The translations under genes were made by a program, and so were the position numbers. From UBA1351 sp965140555 (GTDB taxonomy: Bacteria > Bacillota > Clostridia > Lachnospirales > Vallitaleaceae), in NCBI GenBank assembly GCA_965140555.1, contig OZ223259.1, forward strand, positions 1,922,001 to 1,986,000: 64,000 bases of DNA, read 5' to 3'. Shown in pieces: positions 34,729 to 43,270 of this stretch. Within the stretch, counting starts at the first letter, position 1. Every line of letters begins with the position of its first letter. Below the pieces are notes generated by a model that did not search any database, had not been told where the DNA came from, and saw only the letters and a program-made list of their open reading frames with translations.

Positions 34729-35382
34729 ATGGCAGAGTCATTAAATGAAGCAGTTATCAAACTGCAACACAGCAAAGATAGTGAAGGAATAAATGGGCTG
34801 ATACAATCTTATCAGCCCTTTATTCTTCATGCCATCGTTGAGATTAAGAAAAGCTATGTTGATATAAACAATGATGATGAATATTCCATAGGATTAATGG
34901 CCTTTCATGAAGCGATTATGAATTATGATAAAGATAGAGGAGAATTTCTTACCTATGCTAAGTTAGTCATTATTAGCCGGGTTAAAGATTACTGGAAGCA
35001 AAATACTAGAGAGGTAGTCCTATCTGAGGGTATTGAAGAAGCTACCACCGATGGATTTGAAGCGCAGGTTTTACTACAGCAAGAGATTCATCAATTCAAG
35101 GAAGTTCTGGCCTCTTTTGGACTGACCATAGGAACATTGGCCGATACATCCCCTAAGCATCAGACAACAAGAGAACGGGCGAAAGATATTGGTTGGAAAG
35201 CAGGGCACGAAACAGATTTCGTAGCGCATCTCTATAGTAAACGACGGCTTCCAATCACCGGCATTGCGAAACGTTTTCATCAATCAGTGAAAATAATCAA
35301 GCGTAGCAAATCCCTTATAACAGCCGTTATGATTATTGTAAAAGAAGAATTTGAGCAACTCTATCAGTGGATAGGACATTAG
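34729..35382 (+). CDS. sigI: RNA polymerase sigma factor SigI
   Basis: A 217-residue alternative sigma factor. The region-2 motifs (YSIGLMAFHEAIMNYDKDRG, then FLTYAKLVIISRVKDYWKQN) are those of SigI, and a C-terminal SigI-specific segment contains HLYSKRRLPITGIAKRFHQS. SigI controls heat-shock and, in cellulolytic clostridia, extracellular polysaccharide-degrading genes, and is held inactive by the membrane anti-sigma RsgI encoded 38 bases downstream. It is positioned after the CuAO/X2 gene. The start ATG 34729 follows GACGGTGGTCAT. Confidence 0.93.
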   Translation: MAESLNEAVIKLQHSKDSEGINGLIQSYQPFILHAIVEIKKSYVDINNDDEYSIGLMAFHEAIMNYDKDRGEFLTYAKLVIISRVKDYWKQNTREVVLSEGIEEATTDGFEAQVLLQQEIHQFKEVLASFGLTIGTLADTSPKHQTTRERAKDIGWKAGHETDFVAHLYSKRRLPITGIAKRFHQSVKIIKRSKSLITAVMIIVKEEFEQLYQWIGH

Positions 35383-35420
35383 AATAGATTCTGACAAGAC
35401 GTTTTTAAGGAGGTGAAGGA

Positions 35421-36962
35421 ATGGTATATAAAGGCATAATTATGGAAATCGATGAGTCAACAATTATTGTCATGAACCAAGAGGGCGGATTTGATCGTCT
35501 TAAACGCCTTAATAAGCCGAAAATAGGTGATGCAATCTATTATACAGAAGATGATGTGGCACCCGTTAAAGCCAGCCATACAACCATTCTGAAAGCCCAT
35601 CAAAAAGTACCTGCCAAAATCATAGGAACTATGGCTGCTGCTATACTTATTCTTTTTATGATTGTTCCTATGATACAGCAATCCTTCAATACACAGGAGC
35701 CTTCGAATGATGGTTATCCATCCTTCACAACCATTATTGCTCTCGATATCAACCCGAGTTTTCGCCTTATGATCGATAAACAGAATAAAGTCGTGTCCAT
35801 AGAAGCGGCCAATAGTGATGCACAGAGTATAGCCCGTCTTGATGATATGATTGGACTCTATGCTGAAGAAGCCATAGAAGGCCTTGTAACAGAAGCGGAA
35901 GCCTATGGATTTATCGATACAAAAGACTATGATGAGGACTATATTTTATTAACATTGGAAGAACAAAACGGACAGGACGATAGTGGACTTCGACAACGGA
36001 TAAGAGAAAAGGCAGTAACAAGTCAATTATTACGTAAGGTATCCATTGCAATTGTAACAGGGAATAGAGCCCAGTTTGAAAAGGCGGCAAAGAGTCCACT
36101 TCCCACAGGTCTATATGTACTGGGAGTAGAAGATACGACAACGGTTAAGGAATATATGGCTGACCGGGCGCATCTTATAGCGGTTGAGGAAAAAGGTGAG
36201 GTTATCTACAGCTCGCCGGAGTATCAGGTGAAGCGATTAGAAGAGGAAATAGATGCCTTATCTCTAGAGCAAGCAGATAATAGGAAACTGAAAGAGGCAT
36301 TAAACCAACTAGAAAAGGACTACAAAGAGATTCGAGCCCAATATGAAGGGGCAATACAACAGTTTGATGAGGCGTTGACTTCCGGTGAAGAGGAAGCCAT
36401 CAAGTTAGCACAAAAAGCCCTTCGACAATCCGTAAAAGATCAGAGAGACATACACATGGACCTTAGACAAGTCGGTAAAGCGATTCAGACATACTTGAAA
36501 GACAATGAGAAGGATACGTTAAGTGAAGAGGAAGCGGAAGAACGTGTGAATCGATTATTGGATAATATGGAGCAAAAGCTGCCGTCAAGGCAAAATGACC
36601 AGCCTAATCCATCGATACCAAACAAATCAGGGAATCCGAACAAATCGGAGAACAGCGATAGGGAAGACAATACGGTCAATAAAGGAAACGATGACAGCAC
36701 AGGAAACTCCGGTAATGGGGGTAAGCCTTCAAACTCTAATAATTCGAGTAATTCTGGTAGACCTGGTAACTTGAGTAATCCTGGTAATTCAAGTAGACCC
36801 GGCAACTCGGGTAATGCCATTAATCCCGATGACTCAAATAATGGGAGGGATGATGGTAAAGGTGGGAATTCGGGCAACAAGGATCTGGATAAACAAAATC
36901 GGAACAATCCACCGGATGTATCAAATACACCAAAAGAACCAAACAAGGGAAATCGCCCATAG
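35421..36962 (+). CDS. rsgI: Anti-sigma-I factor RsgI with Asn/Gly/Ser-rich C-terminus
   Basis: A 513-residue membrane anti-sigma. Residues 1-50 are the cytoplasmic RsgI_N domain (YKGIIMEIDESTIIVMNQEG). A single transmembrane helix lies near 72-92. The conserved juxtamembrane domain is TTIIALDINPSFRLMIDKQN, with EAANSDAQSI. A long coiled coil covers about residues 270-390 (RLEEEIDALSLEQ onward). The last 110 residues are a low-complexity Asn/Gly/Ser/Pro tract. Clostridial RsgI proteins often end in a polysaccharide-binding or glycosidase domain, which is absent here. The tract may bind wall or glycan loosely, or act as a stalk (inference). Confidence 0.92.
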   Translation: MVYKGIIMEIDESTIIVMNQEGGFDRLKRLNKPKIGDAIYYTEDDVAPVKASHTTILKAHQKVPAKIIGTMAAAILILFMIVPMIQQSFNTQEPSNDGYPSFTTIIALDINPSFRLMIDKQNKVVSIEAANSDAQSIARLDDMIGLYAEEAIEGLVTEAEAYGFIDTKDYDEDYILLTLEEQNGQDDSGLRQRIREKAVTSQLLRKVSIAIVTGNRAQFEKAAKSPLPTGLYVLGVEDTTTVKEYMADRAHLIAVEEKGEVIYSSPEYQVKRLEEEIDALSLEQADNRKLKEALNQLEKDYKEIRAQYEGAIQQFDEALTSGEEEAIKLAQKALRQSVKDQRDIHMDLRQVGKAIQTYLKDNEKDTLSEEEAEERVNRLLDNMEQKLPSRQNDQPNPSIPNKSGNPNKSENSDREDNTVNKGNDDSTGNSGNGGKPSNSNNSSNSGRPGNLSNPGNSSRPGNSGNAINPDDSNNGRDDGKGGNSGNKDLDKQNRNNPPDVSNTPKEPNKGNRP

Positions 36963-36990
36963 TGGGTGATTTCCCTTGTTTGGTTCTTTT
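36932..36990 (+). terminator. Very long terminator stem overlapping the rsgI stop codon
   Basis: A 28-base arm (36932-36959) encoding the last nine or so residues of RsgI pairs with 36963-36990 (one G-U). The three loop bases 36960-36962 are the TAG stop itself. TTTT closes the right arm. Confidence 0.9.
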
Positions 36991-37147
36991 GACTATCGTA
37001 CTTATATTTTAGCAAATGGAAAATTGAGTAATATAAAAGATATAAATGAATCGGCAGGTTAATCAATTAAAGGCTATTACATATATTTAAAGACTAGTTA
37101 GTTTTGTAGCTTACGTGAAACAAATAGAATGTGACAAATAATTGACA

Positions 37148-37399
37148 TTAAAAGGTTTTGAAGTAAAAAATGAGTGCATAAGTTACAGTACATATAATGA
37201 CAATTATACCAAGAAAATAATATTTATTTTCTTTATTTTTACCAACAATAGCAGGAATAAAATAGAAGAATGAAAGAAAAAGGAGGAAAAGTGAAGATAA
37301 GGATGTATTTTGAATAAATATAACACCTGCTATGGTAGTAATTACGGCTAATAATCCGACTATAAGTTGTTCTTTAATGCCCAAGTTTCTGATGTTCAT
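37148..37399 (-). CDS. Small membrane protein (83 aa)
   Basis: A minus-strand gene with AGAGGTGATAATTA before its ATG, overlapping the stop of the upstream gene by one base. It has three hydrophobic segments: LIVGLLAVITTIAGVIFI, LFLLFLSFFYFIPAIV and YYFLGIIVIICTVTYALIFYF. There is no recognised family. It resembles the small membrane partners (DUF3021-like size class) that accompany LytTR regulators, but sequence similarity is not clear to me. Composition is very A/T-rich. Confidence 0.6.
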   Translation of the reverse strand: MNIRNLGIKEQLIVGLLAVITTIAGVIFIQNTSLSSLFLLFLSFFYFIPAIVGKNKENKYYFLGIIVIICTVTYALIFYFKTF

Positions 37400-37632
37400 T
37401 AATTATCACCTCTATTCCTATATAATAATGTATTAAGTTCTTTGTAGGATGTTTTTGACATAAATATTTCATCAGATATTCCATTAAAATGAATAGTATA
37501 AGAATTGGTATTGTATACATTTATGGAAGATATCTTATTAATATTTACAATAAAACTTTTTTCTTTTATGATAACGCAATGTAGACTTTTGTCAAACGGA
37601 ATGAGAGCGTAAGAATATTGACAGACAAACAA
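37399..37632 (-). CDS. Small protein, LytTR-half-like (77 aa, start uncertain)
   Basis: A minus-strand ORF opening at a TTG with no strong ribosome site, so the start is uncertain. The stretch SFIVNINKISSINVYNTNSY-TIHF followed by SYKELNTLL resembles the first half of a LytTR DNA-binding domain. The second half (FiRiHrSyivN) is missing, so it may be a truncated LytTR gene, or an unrelated small beta protein. It is coupled to the membrane protein at 37399. The two genes lie convergent to rsgI and divergent from the riboswitch unit. Confidence 0.45.
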   Translation of the reverse strand: MFVCQYSYALIPFDKSLHCVIIKEKSFIVNINKISSINVYNTNSYTIHFNGISDEIFMSKTSYKELNTLLYRNRGDN

Positions 37633-37675
37633 AAATTATGGTACTATAAATTTCGATTATTTAAAGTCTTTTTTG

Positions 37676-37759
37676 ATCAAGGCAAACCCTGCGAAAGTTG
37701 GGGACGCAAAGCTACAGGGCCTTTAACATGGCAGCCAGTTACCCTAACGGGCTTTTTTT
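37676..37759 (+). promoter_or_regulatory. c-di-GMP-I (GEMM) riboswitch with overlapping terminator
   Basis: The conserved GEMM core is present in order: GGCAAACC (37681-37688), a stem capped by GCGAAAGT, GGGGACGCAAAGC (37700-37712), then ACAGGGCCT and GGCAGCC (37730-37736). A terminator, AGCC.GTT/AAC.GGCT at 37733-37753 plus seven T, shares bases with the 3' side of the aptamer. Ligand binding and termination should therefore be coupled. It sits 94 bases upstream of a gene for c-di-GMP turnover. Confidence 0.92.
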
Positions 37760-37852
37760 GTTTTTTATTTTAGATAATTTTGAGTTAAGCTCAAAATGAT
37801 ACCCCTTAACATATCAAAATAGCTTGAAAAGAAGTGGAGAAATGAGGGTACC

Positions 37853-39784
37853 ATGGACATTGAAAGTAAAGAATTTATAGAATCTCTTAGGAAAATAAGA
37901 GAAATTGTTATTAATGAAGGGTATATAGGTTTATTGTTGCTGCTAGTACCGGCACTTATTATAACGTTTTTGGGGAGAGATGAAGGTGTTTCCATAAGCA
38001 CTACCGTTTCCTTTATCCTTTTATTTGCTACAATAGGCGGTATTTTTATATATCGTGATAAGGTTCATTATCATATCCGAGTGTGGTTTATTATACTCGT
38101 ATCTTATGCTTTAGGAATCTATCTTTTTGTTGTAAGTGGCTGGATCGGTTTAGGTTGTCTGTTTATGGCATTAAGTAATGTAGTCGTTACGCTACATAAT
38201 CGTAAAAAAATTGCTGTACTCTTTTTTTACATCAGTATAGCAATCTATTGTATCCTTGGCGTACTTTTCTTTAGTGGGCATATTCAATTTCAATATTCGT
38301 CAAATGAATTTATAAATAGCAAGTTTTTATGGATAGCAAGTATTTGCACATTTGCAATGGTTGTTTCTTTTATGGTGCGTAGTATTCAAGCCTTGAATGC
38401 ACTCACAACAGATGTTGTCAAAAAACTGAGGACGAGGAATATGGAACTGGAGCGTGTTGGAGAAGAATTAGAGAATAAATTAGATGTTATTTATCAATTA
38501 GCCTACTATGATGCATTAACTGAAATTCCGAATAGAGCAAGTTTTGAGAAGAATATCAATCATTTGATTCAAGATGCTGAGGGAATGCATCCGGTTTTTT
38601 CCGTTGTATATATTGATTTGGATGATTTCAAGGTTATTAATAAGCTTATGAGTCATCATGTCGGAGATAAGGTTATCCATAGTATTGCGAATAAATTACA
38701 TGAGGCATTTGCTTGTGAGCACTTGGTTGCTAGAATGGGCGGTGATGAACTTGCACTACTCGTTAGGCGGCAGCTCGTAACAGATGAGGTTAAGTCTATG
38801 GAAAAACAGATAAAAGAGATAATGAATGAGGTATCAGAAGCCTTAAATGTGCCTTATAAACTGACTTGTAGCATAGGTGTGACACGCTATCCTAATGACG
38901 GAAGTACTTATGATGAACTGCTTCAGAATGTGGATACTGCCCTTTATGAGGCGAAGAAAAGAGGGAAGTCTCAAGCATTTATTTATGATGAAGTGTTAAA
39001 AAAAGAACTTGATGAACGTTTAACCATGCAGACAGCTCTTATATCAGGATTGGACCAAGGAGAATTGTGTGCTTTTTATCAGCCAAAATATGATGCCAAA
39101 ACCGATGCAATTGTCAGCTTTGAAGCGTTGGCACGTTGGCAGTCCAAGGACTATGGTATGGTCTCACCGGAGATATTCATTCCACTACTTGAAAGTATGG
39201 GACTCATGTACCCGTTTGGTAAAATGATTATGAAGGAGGCACTGCTTCAGTTAAAAGAGTGGCATCTTATGGGATATGATACATTGAGCATGGCTGTTAA
39301 TGTAAGCCCTTTACAATTTAGAGAGAAGAATTTCTATCGAGATACGTGTGCCTTGATTGAAGAAATCGGTATTGCACCGGAATTTTTAGAAATCGAAATA
39401 ACAGAGAGCATTTTAATTGACGATATGGAGAGTGTGAAAAAGAAATTGCACTTGTTTTCTTCCATTGGTGTTCAAATTTCCTTAGATGATTTCGGAACAG
39501 GGTACTCTTCCCTAAATTATCTAAGAATGCTACCGATTGATATTCTGAAAATTGATAAGAGCTTTGTGGATGTCATAAATAGTCATAATCAAGAAGAATT
39601 TATATTACCTACCATTATTGACCTAGCGCACGCTTTGTCACTAAAAGTTGTAGCAGAAGGCATTGAGGATGTTCAGCAAAAGATCTTTCTTGAAGTAAAT
39701 GGTTGTGACTATCTACAAGGCTATTATCTGTGTAAACCTTCTACAGCAGCTGTTATTACCCAACTGTTGCAAGAAAAACGATGA
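37853..39784 (+). CDS. Membrane GGDEF-EAL protein (c-di-GMP turnover) under riboswitch control
   Basis: A 643-residue protein with a six-helix membrane region (about residues 20-190). A short coiled coil (LRTRNMELERVGEELENKL) leads to the GGDEF domain (about 215-380), whose signature reads ARMGGDELALL, with Leu in place of Phe; the catalytic Gly-Gly-Asp-Glu is kept. The EAL domain (about 395-640) keeps FEALARW, NVSPLQFR, EITESILIDD, DDFGTGYSSLNYLRMLPIDI, KIDKSF and AEGIE, so phosphodiesterase activity is expected. The c-di-GMP riboswitch in its leader makes expression depend on its own ligand, giving feedback. Confidence 0.93.
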   Translation: MDIESKEFIESLRKIREIVINEGYIGLLLLLVPALIITFLGRDEGVSISTTVSFILLFATIGGIFIYRDKVHYHIRVWFIILVSYALGIYLFVVSGWIGLGCLFMALSNVVVTLHNRKKIAVLFFYISIAIYCILGVLFFSGHIQFQYSSNEFINSKFLWIASICTFAMVVSFMVRSIQALNALTTDVVKKLRTRNMELERVGEELENKLDVIYQLAYYDALTEIPNRASFEKNINHLIQDAEGMHPVFSVVYIDLDDFKVINKLMSHHVGDKVIHSIANKLHEAFACEHLVARMGGDELALLVRRQLVTDEVKSMEKQIKEIMNEVSEALNVPYKLTCSIGVTRYPNDGSTYDELLQNVDTALYEAKKRGKSQAFIYDEVLKKELDERLTMQTALISGLDQGELCAFYQPKYDAKTDAIVSFEALARWQSKDYGMVSPEIFIPLLESMGLMYPFGKMIMKEALLQLKEWHLMGYDTLSMAVNVSPLQFREKNFYRDTCALIEEIGIAPEFLEIEITESILIDDMESVKKKLHLFSSIGVQISLDDFGTGYSSLNYLRMLPIDILKIDKSFVDVINSHNQEEFILPTIIDLAHALSLKVVAEGIEDVQQKIFLEVNGCDYLQGYYLCKPSTAAVITQLLQEKR

Positions 39785-39929
39785 TACGGAAACAGCCCAA
39801 TCTATAGTCATACATTCTAAAAGGATAATAAACACATATCATAGAAAGTCCGTGATAAAAAGACAAAAGTTTTCCCTTTAAAAACATGCTAAAAAGGAGT
39901 ATAATACTCTAGTGATTTATTACTATAAT

Positions 39930-40048
39930 GATTAGGGCGTCAAAAGCAAGTTTCACTAAATTCACATACAATATATAGATTACGTAGAAGCGTTCGTAAC
40001 ACTATATTGTATGCGAAAGTTCAACTATATGCTTTTGTCGACCTAATC
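39930..40048. repeat. 119-bp hairpin repeat element, copy 2 (MITE-like)
   Basis: Same length and ends as copy 1 at 32879-32997 (GATTAGGGCGTCAA at one end, GTCGACCTAATC at the other). By my count six of 119 positions differ. One T-A pair of the long stem has become C-G through changes on both arms; the neighbouring pair became A-C. Flanking CTATAA on both sides may be a target duplication. It lies 29 bases before the symporter gene. Confidence 0.88.
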
Positions 40049-40076
40049 CTATAAATGTATAAAGGAGTCGAGTATT

Positions 40077-41249
40077 ATGAAAAAATTTGGGCTATTACCC
40101 AAACTGATCTTGGGGATTGTTGCGGGGATTATTATCGGTTTAGTCAGCAGCAATGTTGGGCATTACGGTGTGGTCAGGTTAATGAGTACATTTAGTAGCA
40201 TCTTCGGCAGTTTCTTAAGCTTTATCATTCCGTGTATTATTCTAGCATTTGTAGCACCGGGGATTGCCGATTTAGGAAAAGATGCGGGTAAAATGTTGGG
40301 TATTACAGCCTCAATTGCTTATGTATCAGCAGTATGTGCCGGATTTCTGGCTTTCTTTGTAGGTAAGGGAATTCTAGGACAATTCATTCATGCCAATACT
40401 TTATCCGAGGGTAGTCGTGTGGAAATTTTACCGTTCTTTACTCTGAACATGGGAGCTATTATGGGAGTCATGACAGCACTCGTGTTATCGTTTCTTCTTG
40501 GGCTTGGAATGGCCAGACTCGAGACAAACTATCTCTACAATGTATTTATGGATTTTCATGCAATAATAAAAAAGGTAGTTCAATTTATTCTTATACCGCT
40601 TATTCCCTTTCACATAGCGGGTATATTTGCCAAAATATCGGCTACCGGTGAAATATTTGAAACAATGCGTACCTTTGCAGCGGTATATGCCTGTATATTG
40701 AGTTTGCAATTACTCTATATTATTGTACAATATATGATTGCTTGGGCACTTAGTGGAAAGCGTCCGTTGGCAGCCATTAAGAATATGTTACCTGCTTACT
40801 TCACAGCACTAGGCACACAATCCAGTGCGGCAACCATTGCCGTGACGCTACAGGCTGCCAAGAAAAATGAAGTAACGGAAGATGTGGTGGATTTTGTCAT
40901 TCCGCTAGGAGCAACCATACATCTGGCCGGTGATACAATCACCCTTGTACTAGCGTCGATGGGGGTTATGTACCTATCAGGAGCAACGCCAACAATCGGA
41001 ATGATGGCGCCATTTATTTTAATGTTGGGTATTACCATGGTGGCAGCACCGGGAATTCCGGGAGGCGGCGTTATGGCAGCCTTGGGATTATTGGAGAACA
41101 TGTTGGGATTTACATCGGCACAACAAGCCCTTATGGTTGCCCTACACTTTGCACAAGATAGCTTCGGAACAGCCACAAATGTTACCGGTGACGGTGCTAT
41201 TGCGATTATTGTGGACAGTATTTTCAAAAAACAGAGAAAAGCGGAATAG
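40077..41249 (+). CDS. Dicarboxylate/amino acid:cation symporter (DAACS family)
   Basis: A 390-residue membrane transporter. It opens LLPKLILGIVAGIIIGLVSS. The ligand- and Na-binding hairpins carry TALGTQSSAATIAVTL (HP1, Ser-rich) and the PGIPGGGVMAALGL loop. TM7 and TM8 include VVDFVIPLGATIHLAGDTI and FAQDSFGTATNVTGDGAIAI, where a conserved Asp-x-x-x-Thr/Asn pattern coordinates substrate. It is close to SstT/GltP-type carriers of Ser/Thr or dicarboxylates; exact substrate unresolved. ATG 40077 follows AAAGGAGTCGAGTATT. A hairpin CAATCGA/TCGATTG at 41250-41273 follows the stop. Confidence 0.88.
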   Translation: MKKFGLLPKLILGIVAGIIIGLVSSNVGHYGVVRLMSTFSSIFGSFLSFIIPCIILAFVAPGIADLGKDAGKMLGITASIAYVSAVCAGFLAFFVGKGILGQFIHANTLSEGSRVEILPFFTLNMGAIMGVMTALVLSFLLGLGMARLETNYLYNVFMDFHAIIKKVVQFILIPLIPFHIAGIFAKISATGEIFETMRTFAAVYACILSLQLLYIIVQYMIAWALSGKRPLAAIKNMLPAYFTALGTQSSAATIAVTLQAAKKNEVTEDVVDFVIPLGATIHLAGDTITLVLASMGVMYLSGATPTIGMMAPFILMLGITMVAAPGIPGGGVMAALGLLENMLGFTSAQQALMVALHFAQDSFGTATNVTGDGAIAIIVDSIFKKQRKAE

Positions 41250-41256
41250 CAATCGA

Positions 41257-41604
41257 TTAATTTATTTCGATTGTCACTGGTTCTAAGGTGATATACGTAA
41301 AGTCACCTTTCGGATAATGCCAGATAGCTTCCCCTTTAGCCATAAGAGCGTAAGGACCGAATTGTCCATAGGCATGGATGGGGGTTGACCAAGGAGCCTT
41401 GATAGGGTTTGAAGCATCAGTAAAATCATAGCGGTCAGTTGATTCAAAGTTAATCAACTGGCCCTTTTTGTCGAATGTAAGAGTCGCAGATACGCTAATA
41501 TCGTGTTTGGTAAGGGTTGCTTGAACTTGACTACTATTGAGTGTTTTCCAAGAAATAGGCTCATCGAGAAGGGCTCCGGGGGCAAAGAGTACCAAATCAT
41601 TCAT
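41257..41604 (-). pseudogene. Truncated DUF6544-family gene (C-terminal part)
   Basis: A minus-strand 115-residue ORF whose sequence, starting VLFAPGALLDEPISWKTLNS and continuing ATLTFDKKGQLINFESTDRY and TPIHAYGQFGPYALMAKGEA, matches the C-terminal third of DUF6544 proteins (about 280 residues in full, from memory). Nothing homologous is seen upstream of 41604 and no ribosome site precedes the first Met. It is most likely a remnant. It is convergent to the symporter, whose stop lies seven bases away. Confidence 0.6.
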
Positions 41605-41711
41605 AAGTAGTGGAACTTTATCGTTCTATAAAACGTCAAATAAAGATAAGATAATTAGCAGAACTTAGAAAGAAAGACAATAAGTCCATGAATAGATAGA
41701 CGGAGGTCAGT

Positions 41712-42515
41712 ATGAAAATTCAACGTTGGATGTTGGGATGCGCCAGTGTCGCACTTTTGAGCGGCTGTTTTGTTGTAAATTCACCTGTGGAACAAGCCGG
41801 TGGTTCATCAATAGATGCAGAGTATGAGAATCAAATCGATAAAGATACCCAGATAGATAAGGAACCGATTCAAGTGGAATCGTTACTTGTCTTAGACAAA
41901 CGTTTTGAAGATATGGGGGAAGGCTATGAGATACACCTGAACTATCCTGAACTTCAAGGCTATGAAAATCAAGAGGTGTTAAAGGAATGGAATGAGCAGC
42001 TAAGTGTTGCCCTAACAGAGGTGGATGGGATTAAGAAAGCAGCTGGGGAAGAAACATCGGATGAAGACAATGCCATGGGTATCCCTTATGAGTATAGCGA
42101 GAGCTATACCATTGAACATAATAAAGACGCCTATGTGAGTATGACAACACAAGTATATCAGTATACAGGTGGGGCTCATGGGATGACGATTCAACAAACC
42201 TACCATTTTGACTTGGTTAAGGGAAAAGTGCTTACGCTCTCCGATTTCTTTGAGCCAGGTAGTAATTATGAGGACATCATTAATGGGATTGTCGTTCAAG
42301 GGATTAAAGATGGGCAGTACGAGTACTATTTAGGGGAGGAAGGGTTCCCCGGAGTCAATGAAGCGACCAATTTCTATTTTGCGGAAGATGGGTTACATGT
42401 TTACTTTCAAGAATATGAAATTGCGCCTTATGCTGCAGGCCTGCCGGAATTTATCGTTCCATATGACGTGATAAAGGAGTCGCTACAAAGTGAGTACAGC
42501 TTTCTACTTCCCTAA
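41712..42515 (+). CDS. Lipoprotein with DUF3298/RsiV-like domain
   Basis: A 267-residue lipoprotein. The signal ends at LLSGC (Cys near residue 18), followed by an acidic linker. The main domain runs from IHLNYPELQGYENQEVLKEW through YEYSESYTIEHNKDAYVSM, VYQYTGGAHGMTIQQTYHFD and FFEPGSNYEDIINGI to the final FIVPYDVIKESL. The GGAHG motif and layout match DUF4163/DUF3298 proteins such as the extracellular half of RsiV, which binds lysozyme. A free-standing lipoprotein could bind a similar ligand or inhibitor (inference). Its stop overlaps that of the convergent regulator gene by four bases. Confidence 0.78.
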   Translation: MKIQRWMLGCASVALLSGCFVVNSPVEQAGGSSIDAEYENQIDKDTQIDKEPIQVESLLVLDKRFEDMGEGYEIHLNYPELQGYENQEVLKEWNEQLSVALTEVDGIKKAAGEETSDEDNAMGIPYEYSESYTIEHNKDAYVSMTTQVYQYTGGAHGMTIQQTYHFDLVKGKVLTLSDFFEPGSNYEDIINGIVVQGIKDGQYEYYLGEEGFPGVNEATNFYFAEDGLHVYFQEYEIAPYAAGLPEFIVPYDVIKESLQSEYSFLLP

Positions 42516-43270
42516 TGGTGTTTGGAATACTCACTGGCTTGGATGCCGGTATAGCGTTTGAAGGCACGGCTAAAGTAATAGGCATCTTGGTAGCCGACGA
42601 GTTTACCGACCTGCTGGACTTCAAGTTGAGGTTCATTAATTAATAGATGTTTGGCCTTTGTCATGCGTAGATTGGTGAGATATTTTTGAGGTGTCTCGCC
42701 ATATTTTTTTTTGAATAATTTACCGAGATATTCCTGCGTAAAACCGAGATGATCCGCCATGTCATGGAGGGATATTTCTTTGTTATAGTTGACTTGAAGA
42801 TAGTTCTGCATCAAACTGCAGAGAGCATCGGCATCAAGGCTATCCTTATCAGCACTGAGTGTCCGGAGAGTTTCGTTCTCCTGATCTAAGGCATATAGGG
42901 TTTTATGAAGGGTTTGGGCTAAGGTTGCGGCAGTAACCGGTTTGAGCAGATAATCAAAGACACCATAGTGGATAGCGGATTGAGCATAGCCAAAATCATC
43001 ATAGCCACTGAGGATAATGGTTTTGATTTGAGGGTGATGGTCATGTAGGGTATGAGCCAATTGCAAACCGTCATAACCCGGCATCCGAATATCAGTAATG
43101 ACAATCTCAGGTGCGTGTTCTAAAATAAGAGACATGGCTTCATCCCCATTATTGGCAGAACCGATAAGGGTTAAGGGAAGATTAAGAGATTCGATTTTTT
43201 TGATGGTATTGCGACAGATGAGTTTCTCATCTTCAACGATAATGTATCTATAATGTTTTTCCGCGTTCAT
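42512..43270 (-). CDS. YesN-type response regulator (AraC output), compact form
   Basis: A minus-strand gene starting at 43270 (AAGGAGATTACTT before ATG), inside the 3' end of the kinase gene (23-base overlap). The roughly 252-residue protein has a receiver domain with VEDEKL, the phospho-acceptor Asp in IVITDIRMPGYDG and FDYLLKP. It ends in an AraC domain with EISLHDMADHLGFTQEYLGK and LEVQQVGKLVGYQDAYYFSR. Unlike the larger regulator at 14949 it lacks the long middle region. It would activate the divergent alpha-xyloside operon starting at 45340. Confidence 0.93.
   Translation of the reverse strand: MNAEKHYRYIIVEDEKLICRNTIKKIESLNLPLTLIGSANNGDEAMSLILEHAPEIVITDIRMPGYDGLQLAHTLHDHHPQIKTIILSGYDDFGYAQSAIHYGVFDYLLKPVTAATLAQTLHKTLYALDQENETLRTLSADKDSLDADALCSLMQNYLQVNYNKEISLHDMADHLGFTQEYLGKLFKKKYGETPQKYLTNLRMTKAKHLLINEPQLEVQQVGKLVGYQDAYYFSRAFKRYTGIQASEYSKHH

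Noticed and set aside
42919..43104. Minus-strand short ORF inside the response regulator
   Set aside because: It is an alternate-frame shadow of the 42512 gene.
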